DNA from: Pseudolabrys sp.
GTDB lineage: Bacteria; Pseudomonadota; Alphaproteobacteria; Rhizobiales; Xanthobacteraceae
Direction: 5' to 3'
DNA: 64,000 nucleotides
Assembly: GCA_026125895.1 (NCBI GenBank)
Contig: JAHCKG010000009.1
Span: forward strand, 1-64,000
Notes under the pieces: generated by a model
Told to the model about the DNA's origin: nothing
The model's input: only the letters and a program-made list of their open reading frames with translations
Database searches by the model: none
Position numbers and translations under genes: made by a program
Part shown: positions 42,380 to 50,669 of the stretch, one piece after another
Position numbering within the stretch: position 1 is the first letter of the stretch
How the letters are laid out: each line of letters starts with the position of its first letter

Positions 42380-43264
42380 TCAGCGAGCGGACTTGCGCAC
42401 GTAATCGTCGATCTCGGCGCGCGTCGCCACCCAGACCTCACCCATCTTCGCGGCCTTCTCGGCGATCGCCTCATAGGCCCAGGCGCCGCTGACACGGCCG
42501 TAGACATGGGTGTGCGCTGTGACATCGACCATGATGGTGTGATGACCGCCCCGCGTGACCGCGCCGACATAATCGTCGAACAATTCGATGAACTGCCGCG
42601 GCGACCGGCCGTAACGCATGGCGTGCGGCAGATCGTTGATCTCCATGGTCAGCGGGATGGCGGTGAGCGATTTGCCGCCCTCGAAGTTCTGCACATAGGG
42701 CTTATCGTCGTCGAACACGTCGCCCTGCCAGGTGTAGCCGGCCTCGACGAGGAAGCGCGCGCTGTCGGCATGCGGCGTGCCGCGCGGGCTGATCCAGCCG
42801 CGCGGCTTGACGCCGGAGACCTGCGCCAGTGCCTGCGTCGTCTTCTCGATATCGGCGCGCACTTGTTCGGTCGTCAGCGTCGCCGGGATCACGTCCTGCG
42901 CCCAGCAATGCGGCACGATCTCATGACCCTCGTCGGCCATGCGCTTGACGTGCTGCGGCGCGCGCTCGGCGAACACGCCGCTGGTCATGATGCTGGCCTT
43001 GGTCCTGGTGCGCTTGAGCACGTCGAGCATGTTGACGATGCCGCGCTCGACGCCGTAGCTGCCCCAGGACAACGCATTGGTGTCGAAAGCGCCGGCCGGC
43101 AGCGGATTACCCATCGGCCCGATGCCCGGCGGCTTGCCGTCCGACCAGCCCTCGAAGGCGACGTTGAACACCACCGCGACGCGGCGGTCGCCCGGCCAGC
43201 GGAAATCGGGGCTGAGGCGGCGCGCCGTGGCGCCGCGCGAAATCATATCCGGTTTGTCGGTCAT
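42380..43264 (-). CDS. Polysaccharide-deacetylase-fold (PuuE-like) protein
   Basis: 294 aa. It has the NodB-type fold in a version like PuuE allantoinases. The usual metal motif TFDDG is replaced by VFNVAFEGW, and the HxxxH motif by HCWAQD, so two of the standard metal ligands are absent. The third motif RGWISPRGTP is kept. This fits metal-independent members acting on ureido or amide substrates. The start was placed at MTDKPDM. It is convergent with the TRAP permease and may act on the imported compound; the substrate is unknown. Confidence 0.78.
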   Translation of the reverse strand: MTDKPDMISRGATARRLSPDFRWPGDRRVAVVFNVAFEGWSDGKPPGIGPMGNPLPAGAFDTNALSWGSYGVERGIVNMLDVLKRTRTKASIMTSGVFAERAPQHVKRMADEGHEIVPHCWAQDVIPATLTTEQVRADIEKTTQALAQVSGVKPRGWISPRGTPHADSARFLVEAGYTWQGDVFDDDKPYVQNFEGGKSLTAIPLTMEINDLPHAMRYGRSPRQFIELFDDYVGAVTRGGHHTIMVDVTAHTHVYGRVSGAWAYEAIAEKAAKMGEVWVATRAEIDDYVRKSAR

Positions 43265-43366
43265 TGCTGCCTGCACGTGAATGGATGCCGGCGGCGATAA
43301 CAACGCAATCGCCCGCGAATGCAAGGACAATCGGCGGCAGGCGCGCTATGCGCGCGCCACATGCCG

Positions 43367-46045
43367 TCAGCGCAGCGTCCTCGTCGCGGCGATCCGCGTT
43401 TCATCGCCGGGAACGGGCGCGGCGGCAAAGCCGAGTTCGCCGCTGATGGCGTCGAGCTGGCGCAAGGCCGCCGGATAGATGAGCATCGCGGCGCGCACGC
43501 CCTGCGCGGCGATCACCTGCGTCAGTCTGTCCAGGAGCCGGGTCGCCAGCCCGTGGGCGCGCAGATCGGCGCGGATGATGACAGCGCATTCGGCACGCTC
43601 GAAATCCGGATCGGCGATGGCGCGGGCGAGACCCGCGACGCGCTCACCCTGCCACGCCACCAGAGTCATCTCGCGGTCGTAGTCGATCTGGCTGAGCCGC
43701 GCCGTGGTTTCATGCGTGCGCTCGCGCAACGGAGCGAAGGACGGATGCCACAGATCGCGGTCGTCCACCTCGCGGGCAAAGCGCGCCAGCGCCGGCTCGT
43801 CTTCCGGCCGGATCGGTCGTACGCGCAAGGCGCCCTCGCCGCCGATGGCGAGATCGGATTCGAAGCGGTCGGGATAAGGCCGGATCGCCAGACGATCGGC
43901 GCTCGCCGTGGTGGCGGCGCGCACGCGGATGCGGCCGTCGACCGCGATGACGCCCGCCGGATCGCACAGCAGCGGATTGATATCGAGCTCGACCACCTGC
44001 GGATGGTCGGCGACGATGCGGCCGAGCTGCACCAGCACGTCGACGACGCCGTCGGTGTCCGACGGCGGCCGGTCGCGATATCCCTTCAGCAGTTTGGCGA
44101 TGCGGGTGCGACCGATCTGGGCGCGCGCCAGCGCGGTGTTGAGCGGCGGCAGCTCGAGCGACTGGTCGTTGACGATTTCGGCGGCGGTGCCGCCATGGCC
44201 GAACAGGATGACCGGGCCAAATGTAGGGTCGGTGGTGACACCGGCGATCAATTCGATCGCGCCCGGCCGCTCGATCATCTCCTGCACGATGAAGCCTTCG
44301 AGTCGCGCCTTCGGCATCGCCGCCGTCACCCGCTCGATCATTTTCGCGGCCGCGGCCATCACCTCGTCGCGGCCCACCAGATTGAGTGCGACGCCGCCGA
44401 CATCGGATTTGTGGATGACGTCGCGCGAGCGGATCTTGAGCGCGATCGGCTTCCCCACCTCGGCGGCGAAGTCGCCAGCCGCCACGGCGTCGGCAACGGC
44501 TTGCGTGCGCACGAAGGGAATGTCGTAGCAGGACATGAAGGCGGCGACCTCCGCCGGATCGAGCCATTCGCGGCCGTCGGCCAAAGTGGCGGCGACGATG
44601 TCGCGGGCGCGCGCCATGCGCTCCGGCGCGCTCGGCGTCAGCGCCGTCGGTGTCTCCAGCAGAAGCGACTGGCTTTCCTGATAGCGCACCAGATGCATGA
44701 AGGCGCGCACGGCGCGCTCCGGCGTCTCGTAATAAGGCAGCTTGGCGGCGATCAATTCGGCGCGGCTGTCGCGCACGCTGGCCTCGCCCATCCAGCAGAC
44801 GAACACGTTCTTGTGGGCGCCGAGCGGCGCCAGCGCATCGACGACACCCTTGGCGGCATCGGCGGAAGATGCGATCGCCGTCGGGCAATAGGCGACCAGC
44901 AAGCCGTCATTGCTGTCGTCCTTAATCAAAACGTCGATGGCGGCGCGATAGCGCGCGGCATCGGCATCGCCGATGATGTCCACGGGATTGCCGCGGCTCC
45001 AGGTCGTCGGCAGCACCTTGTCGAGCGCGGCCATCGTCTCCGGCGAAATCGACGCCAGTGCGCCGCCTTCCTTGATCAGCCGGTCAGTCGCCAGCACGCC
45101 GGCGCCGCCGCCATTGGTGACGATGGCGAGCCGCTTGCCGCGCTGCGACGACATGCGGGCGAGTGTCGTCGCGGCGTCGAACAGCTCCTCGACTTCATCG
45201 ACGCGCAGCATGCCGGCTCTGCGGAACGCCGCCTCGTAGATATTGTCGGCGCCGGCCAGCGCGCCGGTGTGCGAGGACGCCGCCTTGGCGCCCTCGGCGG
45301 CGCGGCCGCCTTTGACCACGATGACCGGCTTGATACGCGCCGCCTTGCGCGCCGCCGACATGAACTTGCGCGCCTGGGTGACGCCCTCGGCGTAAATCAG
45401 GATCGCCTGCGTCGCCTCATCGAGCGCGAAGTAATCGAGCAGATCGCCGAAATCGACGTCGCTCATGTCGCCCATTGACACGATGGCGGAAAAGCCGATG
45501 CCGCGCGGCAAGGCCCAGTCCATCACCGTGGTCGCCATGGCGCCGGACTGCGTGAGAAAGGCGATGTTGCCCGGCAGCGCCGCCGCCGGGGCGAAGGTGG
45601 CGTTGAGACCGATGCCGGGCACGGCGAGGCCGAGACAGTTCGGCCCGACGACGCGCAACAGGTAGGGCCGCGCCTCGGCGAGCAGCCGCGCGGCGCGATC
45701 CTTGCCTTTGGAGACTTCGCCTTCGCCAAAGCCCGCGGTCAGCACCACCGCAGCGCGGGTGCCGCGGGCGCCCAATTCGGCGATCAGCGACGGTACACTG
45801 TCGGGCGGCGTGGCGATGACGGCGAGATCGGGCGCCGCCGGCAGGCTGGCGATATTGGCGAACACCGGCAGGCCGTGAAGGCTGCCGCCTTTGGGATTGA
45901 CCGGGTAGATCGGCCCCTTGAAGCCGGCGCTTGTGACGTTGTGCATCAACGCGGCGCCGACCGTGTGCGGCCGGTCGGTCGCTCCGACAATTGCGACGGA
46001 AGCCGGGCGGAACAGTCGGTCGAGATTGCGGATCGTCATTCCCAT
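43367..46045 (-). CDS. ADP-forming acyl-CoA synthetase / GNAT fusion (protein acetyltransferase Pat type)
   Basis: 892 aa. Order: CoA-binding domain (about 1-130; SVAIVGATDRPHTVG), succinyl-CoA-ligase-like domain with the His in SSHTGALAGADNIYEAAFR, ATP-grasp domain (KIRSRDVIHKSDVGGVALNL, INPLLCDPAGVIAVDGRIR), then a C-terminal GNAT domain (about 735-892; LRPIRPEDEPALARFAREV, ERAECAVIIRADLRAHGLATRLL). This is the order of Pat/PatZ protein lysine acetyltransferases, where the synthetase part is often a regulatory acetyl-CoA sensor. A single gene; GTGNMT-like start at 46045 or 46039. Confidence 0.9.
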   Translation of the reverse strand: MGMTIRNLDRLFRPASVAIVGATDRPHTVGAALMHNVTSAGFKGPIYPVNPKGGSLHGLPVFANIASLPAAPDLAVIATPPDSVPSLIAELGARGTRAAVVLTAGFGEGEVSKGKDRAARLLAEARPYLLRVVGPNCLGLAVPGIGLNATFAPAAALPGNIAFLTQSGAMATTVMDWALPRGIGFSAIVSMGDMSDVDFGDLLDYFALDEATQAILIYAEGVTQARKFMSAARKAARIKPVIVVKGGRAAEGAKAASSHTGALAGADNIYEAAFRRAGMLRVDEVEELFDAATTLARMSSQRGKRLAIVTNGGGAGVLATDRLIKEGGALASISPETMAALDKVLPTTWSRGNPVDIIGDADAARYRAAIDVLIKDDSNDGLLVAYCPTAIASSADAAKGVVDALAPLGAHKNVFVCWMGEASVRDSRAELIAAKLPYYETPERAVRAFMHLVRYQESQSLLLETPTALTPSAPERMARARDIVAATLADGREWLDPAEVAAFMSCYDIPFVRTQAVADAVAAGDFAAEVGKPIALKIRSRDVIHKSDVGGVALNLVGRDEVMAAAAKMIERVTAAMPKARLEGFIVQEMIERPGAIELIAGVTTDPTFGPVILFGHGGTAAEIVNDQSLELPPLNTALARAQIGRTRIAKLLKGYRDRPPSDTDGVVDVLVQLGRIVADHPQVVELDINPLLCDPAGVIAVDGRIRVRAATTASADRLAIRPYPDRFESDLAIGGEGALRVRPIRPEDEPALARFAREVDDRDLWHPSFAPLRERTHETTARLSQIDYDREMTLVAWQGERVAGLARAIADPDFERAECAVIIRADLRAHGLATRLLDRLTQVIAAQGVRAAMLIYPAALRQLDAISGELGFAAAPVPGDETRIAATRTLR

Positions 46046-46167
46046 TCACCTTGCGTGCGGCCGCTCCCTATCCGGATAGCGGGCCCGGCCCTCCGCCCGC
46101 TTGATGCACGTCAATGCGTTACCGCCGTCCGGCTTGAAAATCGGCCCGGACCATCGAGGCCGATGCC

Positions 46168-46644
46168 ATGGCGAAGTCCTTACGCAAACGCGCGAAACCC
46201 GGCGCCCGCGCCGGCGGGTCGTTCTTTCACATCGAGGTTCGGCCGGCGCGCGACTTCGTGCAGTTCCGCATGCAGGATGTCGGCGGCCCCGGCGGCGTCG
46301 AGCGCCTCGCCGGCCAGCGCGCCAACGGTTCGTGGGATACGCAGAAGTGGCTGATCGAGAAGTCGCACGCACATCTCGACAACGGCACCTTGGTGCCGGA
46401 CAGTCTCGAGGCCGAGAAGGTTCTCAAAGCCCTCGGCTCGACGCCGGTGCATCTCGGCGGCGACCGGTTCAGCGCGAAACCGCGACGCGACATTCCCGAA
46501 GCCGAAAAGCCGACACCGGCAATGCGCCGCGCGCAGATGACCAACATCAAGAAGGCGCAAGCAGCGTCCCGGCGCAAATCCGTCAAGAAGAAGGCCCCCA
46601 TCGCCAAGGCGTCGACGCGGCCGAAAAAGCCGTCGGCCAAATAG
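46168..46644 (+). CDS. Conserved hypothetical protein with basic tail
   Basis: 158 aa. I do not recognise a named family. The first 15 residues are very basic (MAKSLRKRAKPGARAG), the middle is a small mixed domain (FFHIEVRPARDFVQFRMQDVG, DTQKWLIEKSHAHLDNG), and the last 50 residues are Lys/Ala-rich (ASRRKSVKKKAPIAKASTRPKKPSAK), resembling histone-like or nucleic-acid-binding tails. Divergent from the acetyltransferase gene and 3 bp upstream of a PRPP-synthetase gene. Good codon use and the tight spacing support it as real. Confidence 0.75.
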   Translation: MAKSLRKRAKPGARAGGSFFHIEVRPARDFVQFRMQDVGGPGGVERLAGQRANGSWDTQKWLIEKSHAHLDNGTLVPDSLEAEKVLKALGSTPVHLGGDRFSAKPRRDIPEAEKPTPAMRRAQMTNIKKAQAASRRKSVKKKAPIAKASTRPKKPSAK

Positions 46645-46647
46645 ATC

Positions 46648-47634
46648 ATGCTGGGCGCGCCGCTCCAGCTTTTCGCCCTCAACGCCACGAAAGCCTTCGG
46701 CGGCGCGGTGGCCACCGCGCTCGGCACACCGCTGGCGGCGCATGAAGAGCGCGGCTTCGAGGACGGGGAGCACAAGTCGCGGCCGCTCGACGATGTCGGC
46801 GGCGCCGACGTCTACGTCATCCAGAGCGCGCATGGCGGGCCGCTCGAAAGCGCCAATGACAAATTGTGCCGTCTATTGTTCTTCATCGGCGCATTGAAAG
46901 ATGCCGGCGCCGGGCGCGTCACTGCGGTGACGCCGTATCTCTGCTACGCGCGCAAGGATCGCCGCACCAAGCCGAACGACCCGGTCACGACGCGCTATGT
47001 CGCCGCACTGTTCGAGGCCGTCGGCACCAACCGCGTCGTCACGCTCGAAGTGCACAATCCGGCCGCCTTCGAGAACGCCTTCCGGTGCCCGACCGTCGCG
47101 CTCACCGGCACGCCTTTGTTCGTCGAATATCTCAAGGCGAATTTGGCCGGCGCGCCGCTCGCCGTCGTCTCACCGGATGCCGGCGGCATGAAGCGCGCCG
47201 AACAGCTGCGCGAAGCGCTGGAAACCGCGCTCGGCCACCCGGTGCGCAAGGGACTGGCCGAGAAATATCGCAGCGCCGGGGTCGTGTCCGGCGATCTGTT
47301 CGCCGGCGACGTGGCCGGAGCCACCGCGTTGATCGTCGACGACCTGATCAGCACCGGCGGCACGCTGCTGCGCGCGGCGCAAGCCGCGCGCGATGCCGGC
47401 GCGACGCGCGTCATCGCACTCGTGACGCATGGCCTGTTCATGGCGGGCTCCGCCGAGACGCTGGCCGATCCGGCGATCGATCAGTTGATCGTCAGCGACA
47501 GCGTGCCGCCGTTCCGCCTGGCCGGCGCCACGGCGATGAACAAGCTGACCGTGCTGTCCGCCGCGCCGCTGATTGCCGCGGCCATTCGCCGCCTGCACGA
47601 CGATCGCGGCCTCAGCGACCTGATGGCCGTCTGA
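46648..47634 (+). CDS. Divergent ribose-phosphate pyrophosphokinase
   Basis: 328 aa. It has the two PRTase-like domains of PRPP synthetase: PYLCYARKDRRTKPNDPVTTRYVAALFEAVG, VSPDAGGMKRAEQLREAL, and the PRPP loop LIVDDLISTGGTLLRAAQA. Compared with housekeeping Prs, the catalytic flexible loop is altered (RKGLAEKYRSAGVVSGD), and the N-terminus is divergent, so this is a paralogue rather than the main enzyme. PRPP-synthetase paralogues of this kind occur with phosphoribosyltransferases and hydrolases in salvage-type clusters. Its 3' end overlaps the opposing gene by 23 bp. Confidence 0.86.
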   Translation: MLGAPLQLFALNATKAFGGAVATALGTPLAAHEERGFEDGEHKSRPLDDVGGADVYVIQSAHGGPLESANDKLCRLLFFIGALKDAGAGRVTAVTPYLCYARKDRRTKPNDPVTTRYVAALFEAVGTNRVVTLEVHNPAAFENAFRCPTVALTGTPLFVEYLKANLAGAPLAVVSPDAGGMKRAEQLREALETALGHPVRKGLAEKYRSAGVVSGDLFAGDVAGATALIVDDLISTGGTLLRAAQAARDAGATRVIALVTHGLFMAGSAETLADPAIDQLIVSDSVPPFRLAGATAMNKLTVLSAAPLIAAAIRRLHDDRGLSDLMAV

Positions 47635-48667
47635 GCATCAGCTCCAGGTCGCGCGCGCCGCGCAGCGCCATGCCAAGATACGCGCGGCACAGGCGCGGCC
47701 ACTTATCCGGCGTGCGAGGATGCTCTTCGTAGAGATGAGCGATGGCGAGACGCGCCCGCAACGCGGCGCGATGGCAGCGATAGAAGACGAACAGTTCATC
47801 CGCCGGGCCGTCGCGCAGCAGCACCTTCACGCGCCGCCACAGATAATCGCCGGCCCATAGAGCGCCGAGCCGCTCGCATTCCAGCGACAGGAAGGCGATC
47901 TCGTCGAACGGATCGTTGATGCGCAGCCGGTCGTTGAACTCCAGGCAGTCGATGATACTGACGCGGCCGCCGAGGAAGATGTGTTCGGGCCGCAGGTCGC
48001 CGTGGCCGTCGATGACGCGGCGCTGGCGCAGGCGCGCGGCTATCGCGGCGCCGCGCGCGTCGAGGAATCGCCGCTGCATGCGATCGATGTCATGCACGAT
48101 GCCGGCCGGCAGACCGAACCGCGGATCGAGCAGCACGCGCTTATTGTCGTCGAAGGCCTTGCGCCAATCGGCAAGATGCACGGCCGGCGACAGGAACACC
48201 GGCTGCGCGCCGCGATAGAAATGCGCCAGCGTTTGCGCCAGGCGGTCGAGATGCGACGCGGTCACCCGCCCCTCCTCGATCAGGCGCTCGAGCGTGAAGC
48301 GCTCATCGAGCCGCCGCATCGCCACCAGCCAGTCAACCGGCGGACCGTCGCCGCCGAGCGCCAGCGCGCCATCGCGCAGCGTCAGCGGTACGACGTCGAG
48401 ATACACGTCTGGCGCCAGCCGCCGGTTCAGCCGCAGTTCGGCGCGGCAGGCGGCCTCGCGCCGCGCCAGGGTCGAGAAGTCGAGGTAAGGAAAACGGACC
48501 GGCTTCTTCAGCTTGTAAACGCGCTCGCCGGCGAGAAAGACCCAGGACATGTGGGTTTCGCGGAGCGTGACCGTGCCCGGCGCCGGATCGTAAGCCGATG
48601 GCCGGCTGAGAAACGCGACTTTGTCGGCCAGCGCCGGCGCGCCATTCGCGGCTGCGGTCAGTTGCAC
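47612..48667 (-). CDS. COG2187-type kinase-like protein (aminoglycoside phosphotransferase fold)
   Basis: 351 aa with a GTG start (48665-48667) preceded by GGGAGAGGC. The catalytic motif is HGDLRPEHIFL (Brenner HGDxxxxN-like, with H in place of N), followed by SIIDCLEFNDRLRINDPFDEIAFL, a COG2187 signature. In many bacteria the family has an extra C-terminal P-loop kinase domain; it is absent here. Substrate unknown. It converges on the PRPP-synthetase gene and overlaps its 3' end; it may be part of the same functional neighbourhood. Confidence 0.82.
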   Translation of the reverse strand: MQLTAAANGAPALADKVAFLSRPSAYDPAPGTVTLRETHMSWVFLAGERVYKLKKPVRFPYLDFSTLARREAACRAELRLNRRLAPDVYLDVVPLTLRDGALALGGDGPPVDWLVAMRRLDERFTLERLIEEGRVTASHLDRLAQTLAHFYRGAQPVFLSPAVHLADWRKAFDDNKRVLLDPRFGLPAGIVHDIDRMQRRFLDARGAAIAARLRQRRVIDGHGDLRPEHIFLGGRVSIIDCLEFNDRLRINDPFDEIAFLSLECERLGALWAGDYLWRRVKVLLRDGPADELFVFYRCHRAALRARLAIAHLYEEHPRTPDKWPRLCRAYLGMALRGARDLELMLRRPSGR

Positions 48668-48787
48668 GAGCCTCTCCCAAGCTGCTGATTTCCTAGCGGC
48701 TTTCGCGGCTGTGCGATTGATTTCGCTCAATTCGGCGGCGGCGCCGCCGCGCCATATTGTGCCGGCGAAACAGCGCGGGCGTCGGTG

Positions 48788-49465
48788 ATGGCGGCAGGAC
48801 CGGGCAAAATGGCGAGCGAACGCGCGGTGACGATCGGGCCGCTGCGGCTCAGCGGCGATCTGCGCGTGCCGCGCGACGCCTGGGCGCTTGTCATCTTCGC
48901 CCATGGCAGCGGCTCGAGCCGGTTCAGCGTACGCAACCGCCTGGTGGCGGAGGCGCTGAACGGACAAGGCATCGCCACGCTGCTGTTCGATCTTCTCACC
49001 GCGGACGAAGAGAACGATCGAGCCTACATCTTCGACATTGCGTTGCTGGCGAAGCGGCTGGGCGACGTCGTTCGTTGGGCCGGCGAACAGGTCGAGTTGG
49101 CGGCGCTCCCGATCGGCCTGTTTGGCGCCAGCACCGGCGCGGCCGCGGCGTTGATGGCCGCCGCCGAACGCGGCTCGCGCATCGGCGCCGTCGTCTCGCG
49201 CGGCGGCCGGCCGGACCTGGCCGGCGCCGCGCTCCCCCACGTCACCGCACCGACACTGCTGATCGTCGGCGGCAACGACGATGTGGTGATCACACTCAAC
49301 GAGCAGGCCTATGCGCGGCTCAAGACCAGGAAAGCGCTGGAGATCGTGCCCGGCGCCAGCCACCTGTTTCCGGAAAGCGGCGCGATGGAAACGGTCATTA
49401 CGCTCGCCGGCCGCTGGTTCGCCGACTGCCTGTCGCCGTCGCGCGACAAACGCACGAGGGCCTGA
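48788..49465 (+). CDS. Dienelactone-hydrolase-like alpha/beta hydrolase
   Basis: About 225 aa. An alpha/beta-hydrolase core: VIFAHGSGSSRFSVRNR (oxyanion HGSG), nucleophile elbow GLFGASTGAAAAL with Ser in GAST, Asp in LIVGGNDDVV and His in PGASHLF. Such proteins often lie next to COG1926 phosphoribosyltransferases. It starts at ATG 48788 (the GTG three bases earlier, or ATG 48809, are alternatives) and is directly followed by the phosphoribosyltransferase. Confidence 0.86.
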   Translation: MAAGPGKMASERAVTIGPLRLSGDLRVPRDAWALVIFAHGSGSSRFSVRNRLVAEALNGQGIATLLFDLLTADEENDRAYIFDIALLAKRLGDVVRWAGEQVELAALPIGLFGASTGAAAALMAAAERGSRIGAVVSRGGRPDLAGAALPHVTAPTLLIVGGNDDVVITLNEQAYARLKTRKALEIVPGASHLFPESGAMETVITLAGRWFADCLSPSRDKRTRA

Positions 49466-50122
49466 ATGCCGTTCACCAACCGCGTCGCGGCCGGACGTGA
49501 GCTCGCCAAGGCGCTCGACGCCTACAAGGCCGACAACCCGATCGTGATGGCCTTGCCGCGCGGCGGCGTACCGGTAGCGGCGGTCGTGGCGACAGCGCTC
49601 GGCGCACCGCTCGATCTCATCCTGGTGCGCAAGATCGGCGTGCCGTTCCAGCCCGAACTGGCGATGGGCGCGGTCGTTGACGGCCCGGCGCCGATCACCA
49701 TCCGCAACGATGACGTCATCGCCTCCTGCGGCATCGACAACAAGGAATTCGACGACGTTCGTCGCCGCGAGATTGCCGAGATCGAACGCCGCCGACAGCT
49801 TTACCTCGCCGGCCGCCCGCATCCCGCGGTCGAAGGCAGGACCGTCATCGTCGTCGATGACGGCATCGCCACCGGCGCGACGACCCGCGCCGCGCTGCAG
49901 GCGATGCGCGCGCGCAAGGCCGGCAGAATAGTGCTCGCCGTGCCGGTGGCGCCGGCCGACACATTGGAAAAGCTGCGCGGTGAATGCGACGCCGTCGTCT
50001 GCCTGGAAAGCCATTCTTTCTTTGGCGCCATCGGCGCCTATTACGCCGACTTTTCTCAAGTGAGCGACGACGAAGTAATCGCGCTGCTCGATCGTACCGC
50101 GGCGGGCGCACCCGCACGATGA
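49466..50122 (+). CDS. Phosphoribosyltransferase (COG1926-like)
   Basis: 218 aa. The PRPP-binding loop is VIVVDDGIATGATTRAAL; the N-terminal part has VMALPRGGVPVAAVVATALG and DLILVRKIGVPFQPELAMGAV. The base or other acceptor is unknown; annotated relatives are predicted phosphoribosyltransferases in stress or salvage clusters. It begins immediately after the hydrolase stop and runs to the next small gene. Confidence 0.88.
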   Translation: MPFTNRVAAGRELAKALDAYKADNPIVMALPRGGVPVAAVVATALGAPLDLILVRKIGVPFQPELAMGAVVDGPAPITIRNDDVIASCGIDNKEFDDVRRREIAEIERRRQLYLAGRPHPAVEGRTVIVVDDGIATGATTRAALQAMRARKAGRIVLAVPVAPADTLEKLRGECDAVVCLESHSFFGAIGAYYADFSQVSDDEVIALLDRTAAGAPAR

Positions 50123-50133
50123 TGGAGGACATC

Positions 50134-50379
50134 ATGACCAAGCCCAATTCGGGAGGCGACGGCGTCGCCACCCGCGACGACGTCACCAGCATTCTCGGAC
50201 CGCTCGATTTCGACCAGATGCTTGAGATTCTCGCGCTGCATCCGACCGTCGCTGAGGTCGAGCAGGCGTCGATCTGGCTCGCCGGCGACGCCGATGTGTT
50301 CGGCGCCGAACCGCCGATCAAGGGCACGGCGGCGGAGATCGTCGGTATCGTCACCGCCAACGACGCGGACGAGGAATAG
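50134..50379 (+). CDS. Small acidic orphan protein
   Basis: 81 aa. Not recognised. It is acidic and soluble with no membrane segment; helices likely at 14-35 and 40-55 (FDQMLEILALHPTVAEVEQASIWLAGDA). The start was chosen at ATG 50134 because GGAGG lies five bases upstream; an earlier ATG at 50119 overlaps the phosphoribosyltransferase stop. Spacing suggests it is co-transcribed with it. Confidence 0.6.
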   Translation: MTKPNSGGDGVATRDDVTSILGPLDFDQMLEILALHPTVAEVEQASIWLAGDADVFGAEPPIKGTAAEIVGIVTANDADEE

Positions 50380-50436
50380 TCCGCCCGCGGCGGCTGATGT
50401 TGTTTGGTGCGGCCACAGCAACGCAGGAGATGGACG

Positions 50437-50661
50437 ATGAGAATGCAGCTTGGCATCGGCAAGGACGCGAAGGTGCTCTGCGCCGGCGCGTATGACATCC
50501 GCGACGCAGACAGTTTCGGCGAGGCCTGCGCCGACCTTTGGCTCAAGTTCGAGGTGGCGGCAGTGTCTGCCGACGGCAATATCGGCGCCGTGATGGACCA
50601 TGTCGGCGACGGCGTCGCCGGCGCTCTCGACGGCGCCACGATCACCATCCGGCGCGCGTGA
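50437..50661 (+). CDS. Small orphan protein
   Basis: 74 aa, not recognised. MRMQLGIGKDAKVLCAGAYDI leads into alternating strand/helix patterns (ACADLWLKFEVAAVSADGNIGAVMDHVGDG). Start at ATG 50437 with AGGAGA upstream. It is convergent with the HPF-like gene eight bases away. Coding is likely from the ribosome binding site and codon use, but not certain. Confidence 0.55.
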   Translation: MRMQLGIGKDAKVLCAGAYDIRDADSFGEACADLWLKFEVAAVSADGNIGAVMDHVGDGVAGALDGATITIRRA

Positions 50662-50669
50662 CGTCCGCG

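Noticed and set aside
43319..45478. A 719-codon open frame on the plus strand opposite the acetyltransferase gene
   Set aside because: Arg/Ala/Gly/His-rich with no domain pattern and fully antisense to a well-supported 892-aa gene; long antisense frames are expected at this GC content.
47612..48667. COG2187 protein with the usual C-terminal P-loop kinase
   Set aside because: The protein ends at LMLRRPSGR without a Walker A motif; only the phosphotransferase-like domain is present.
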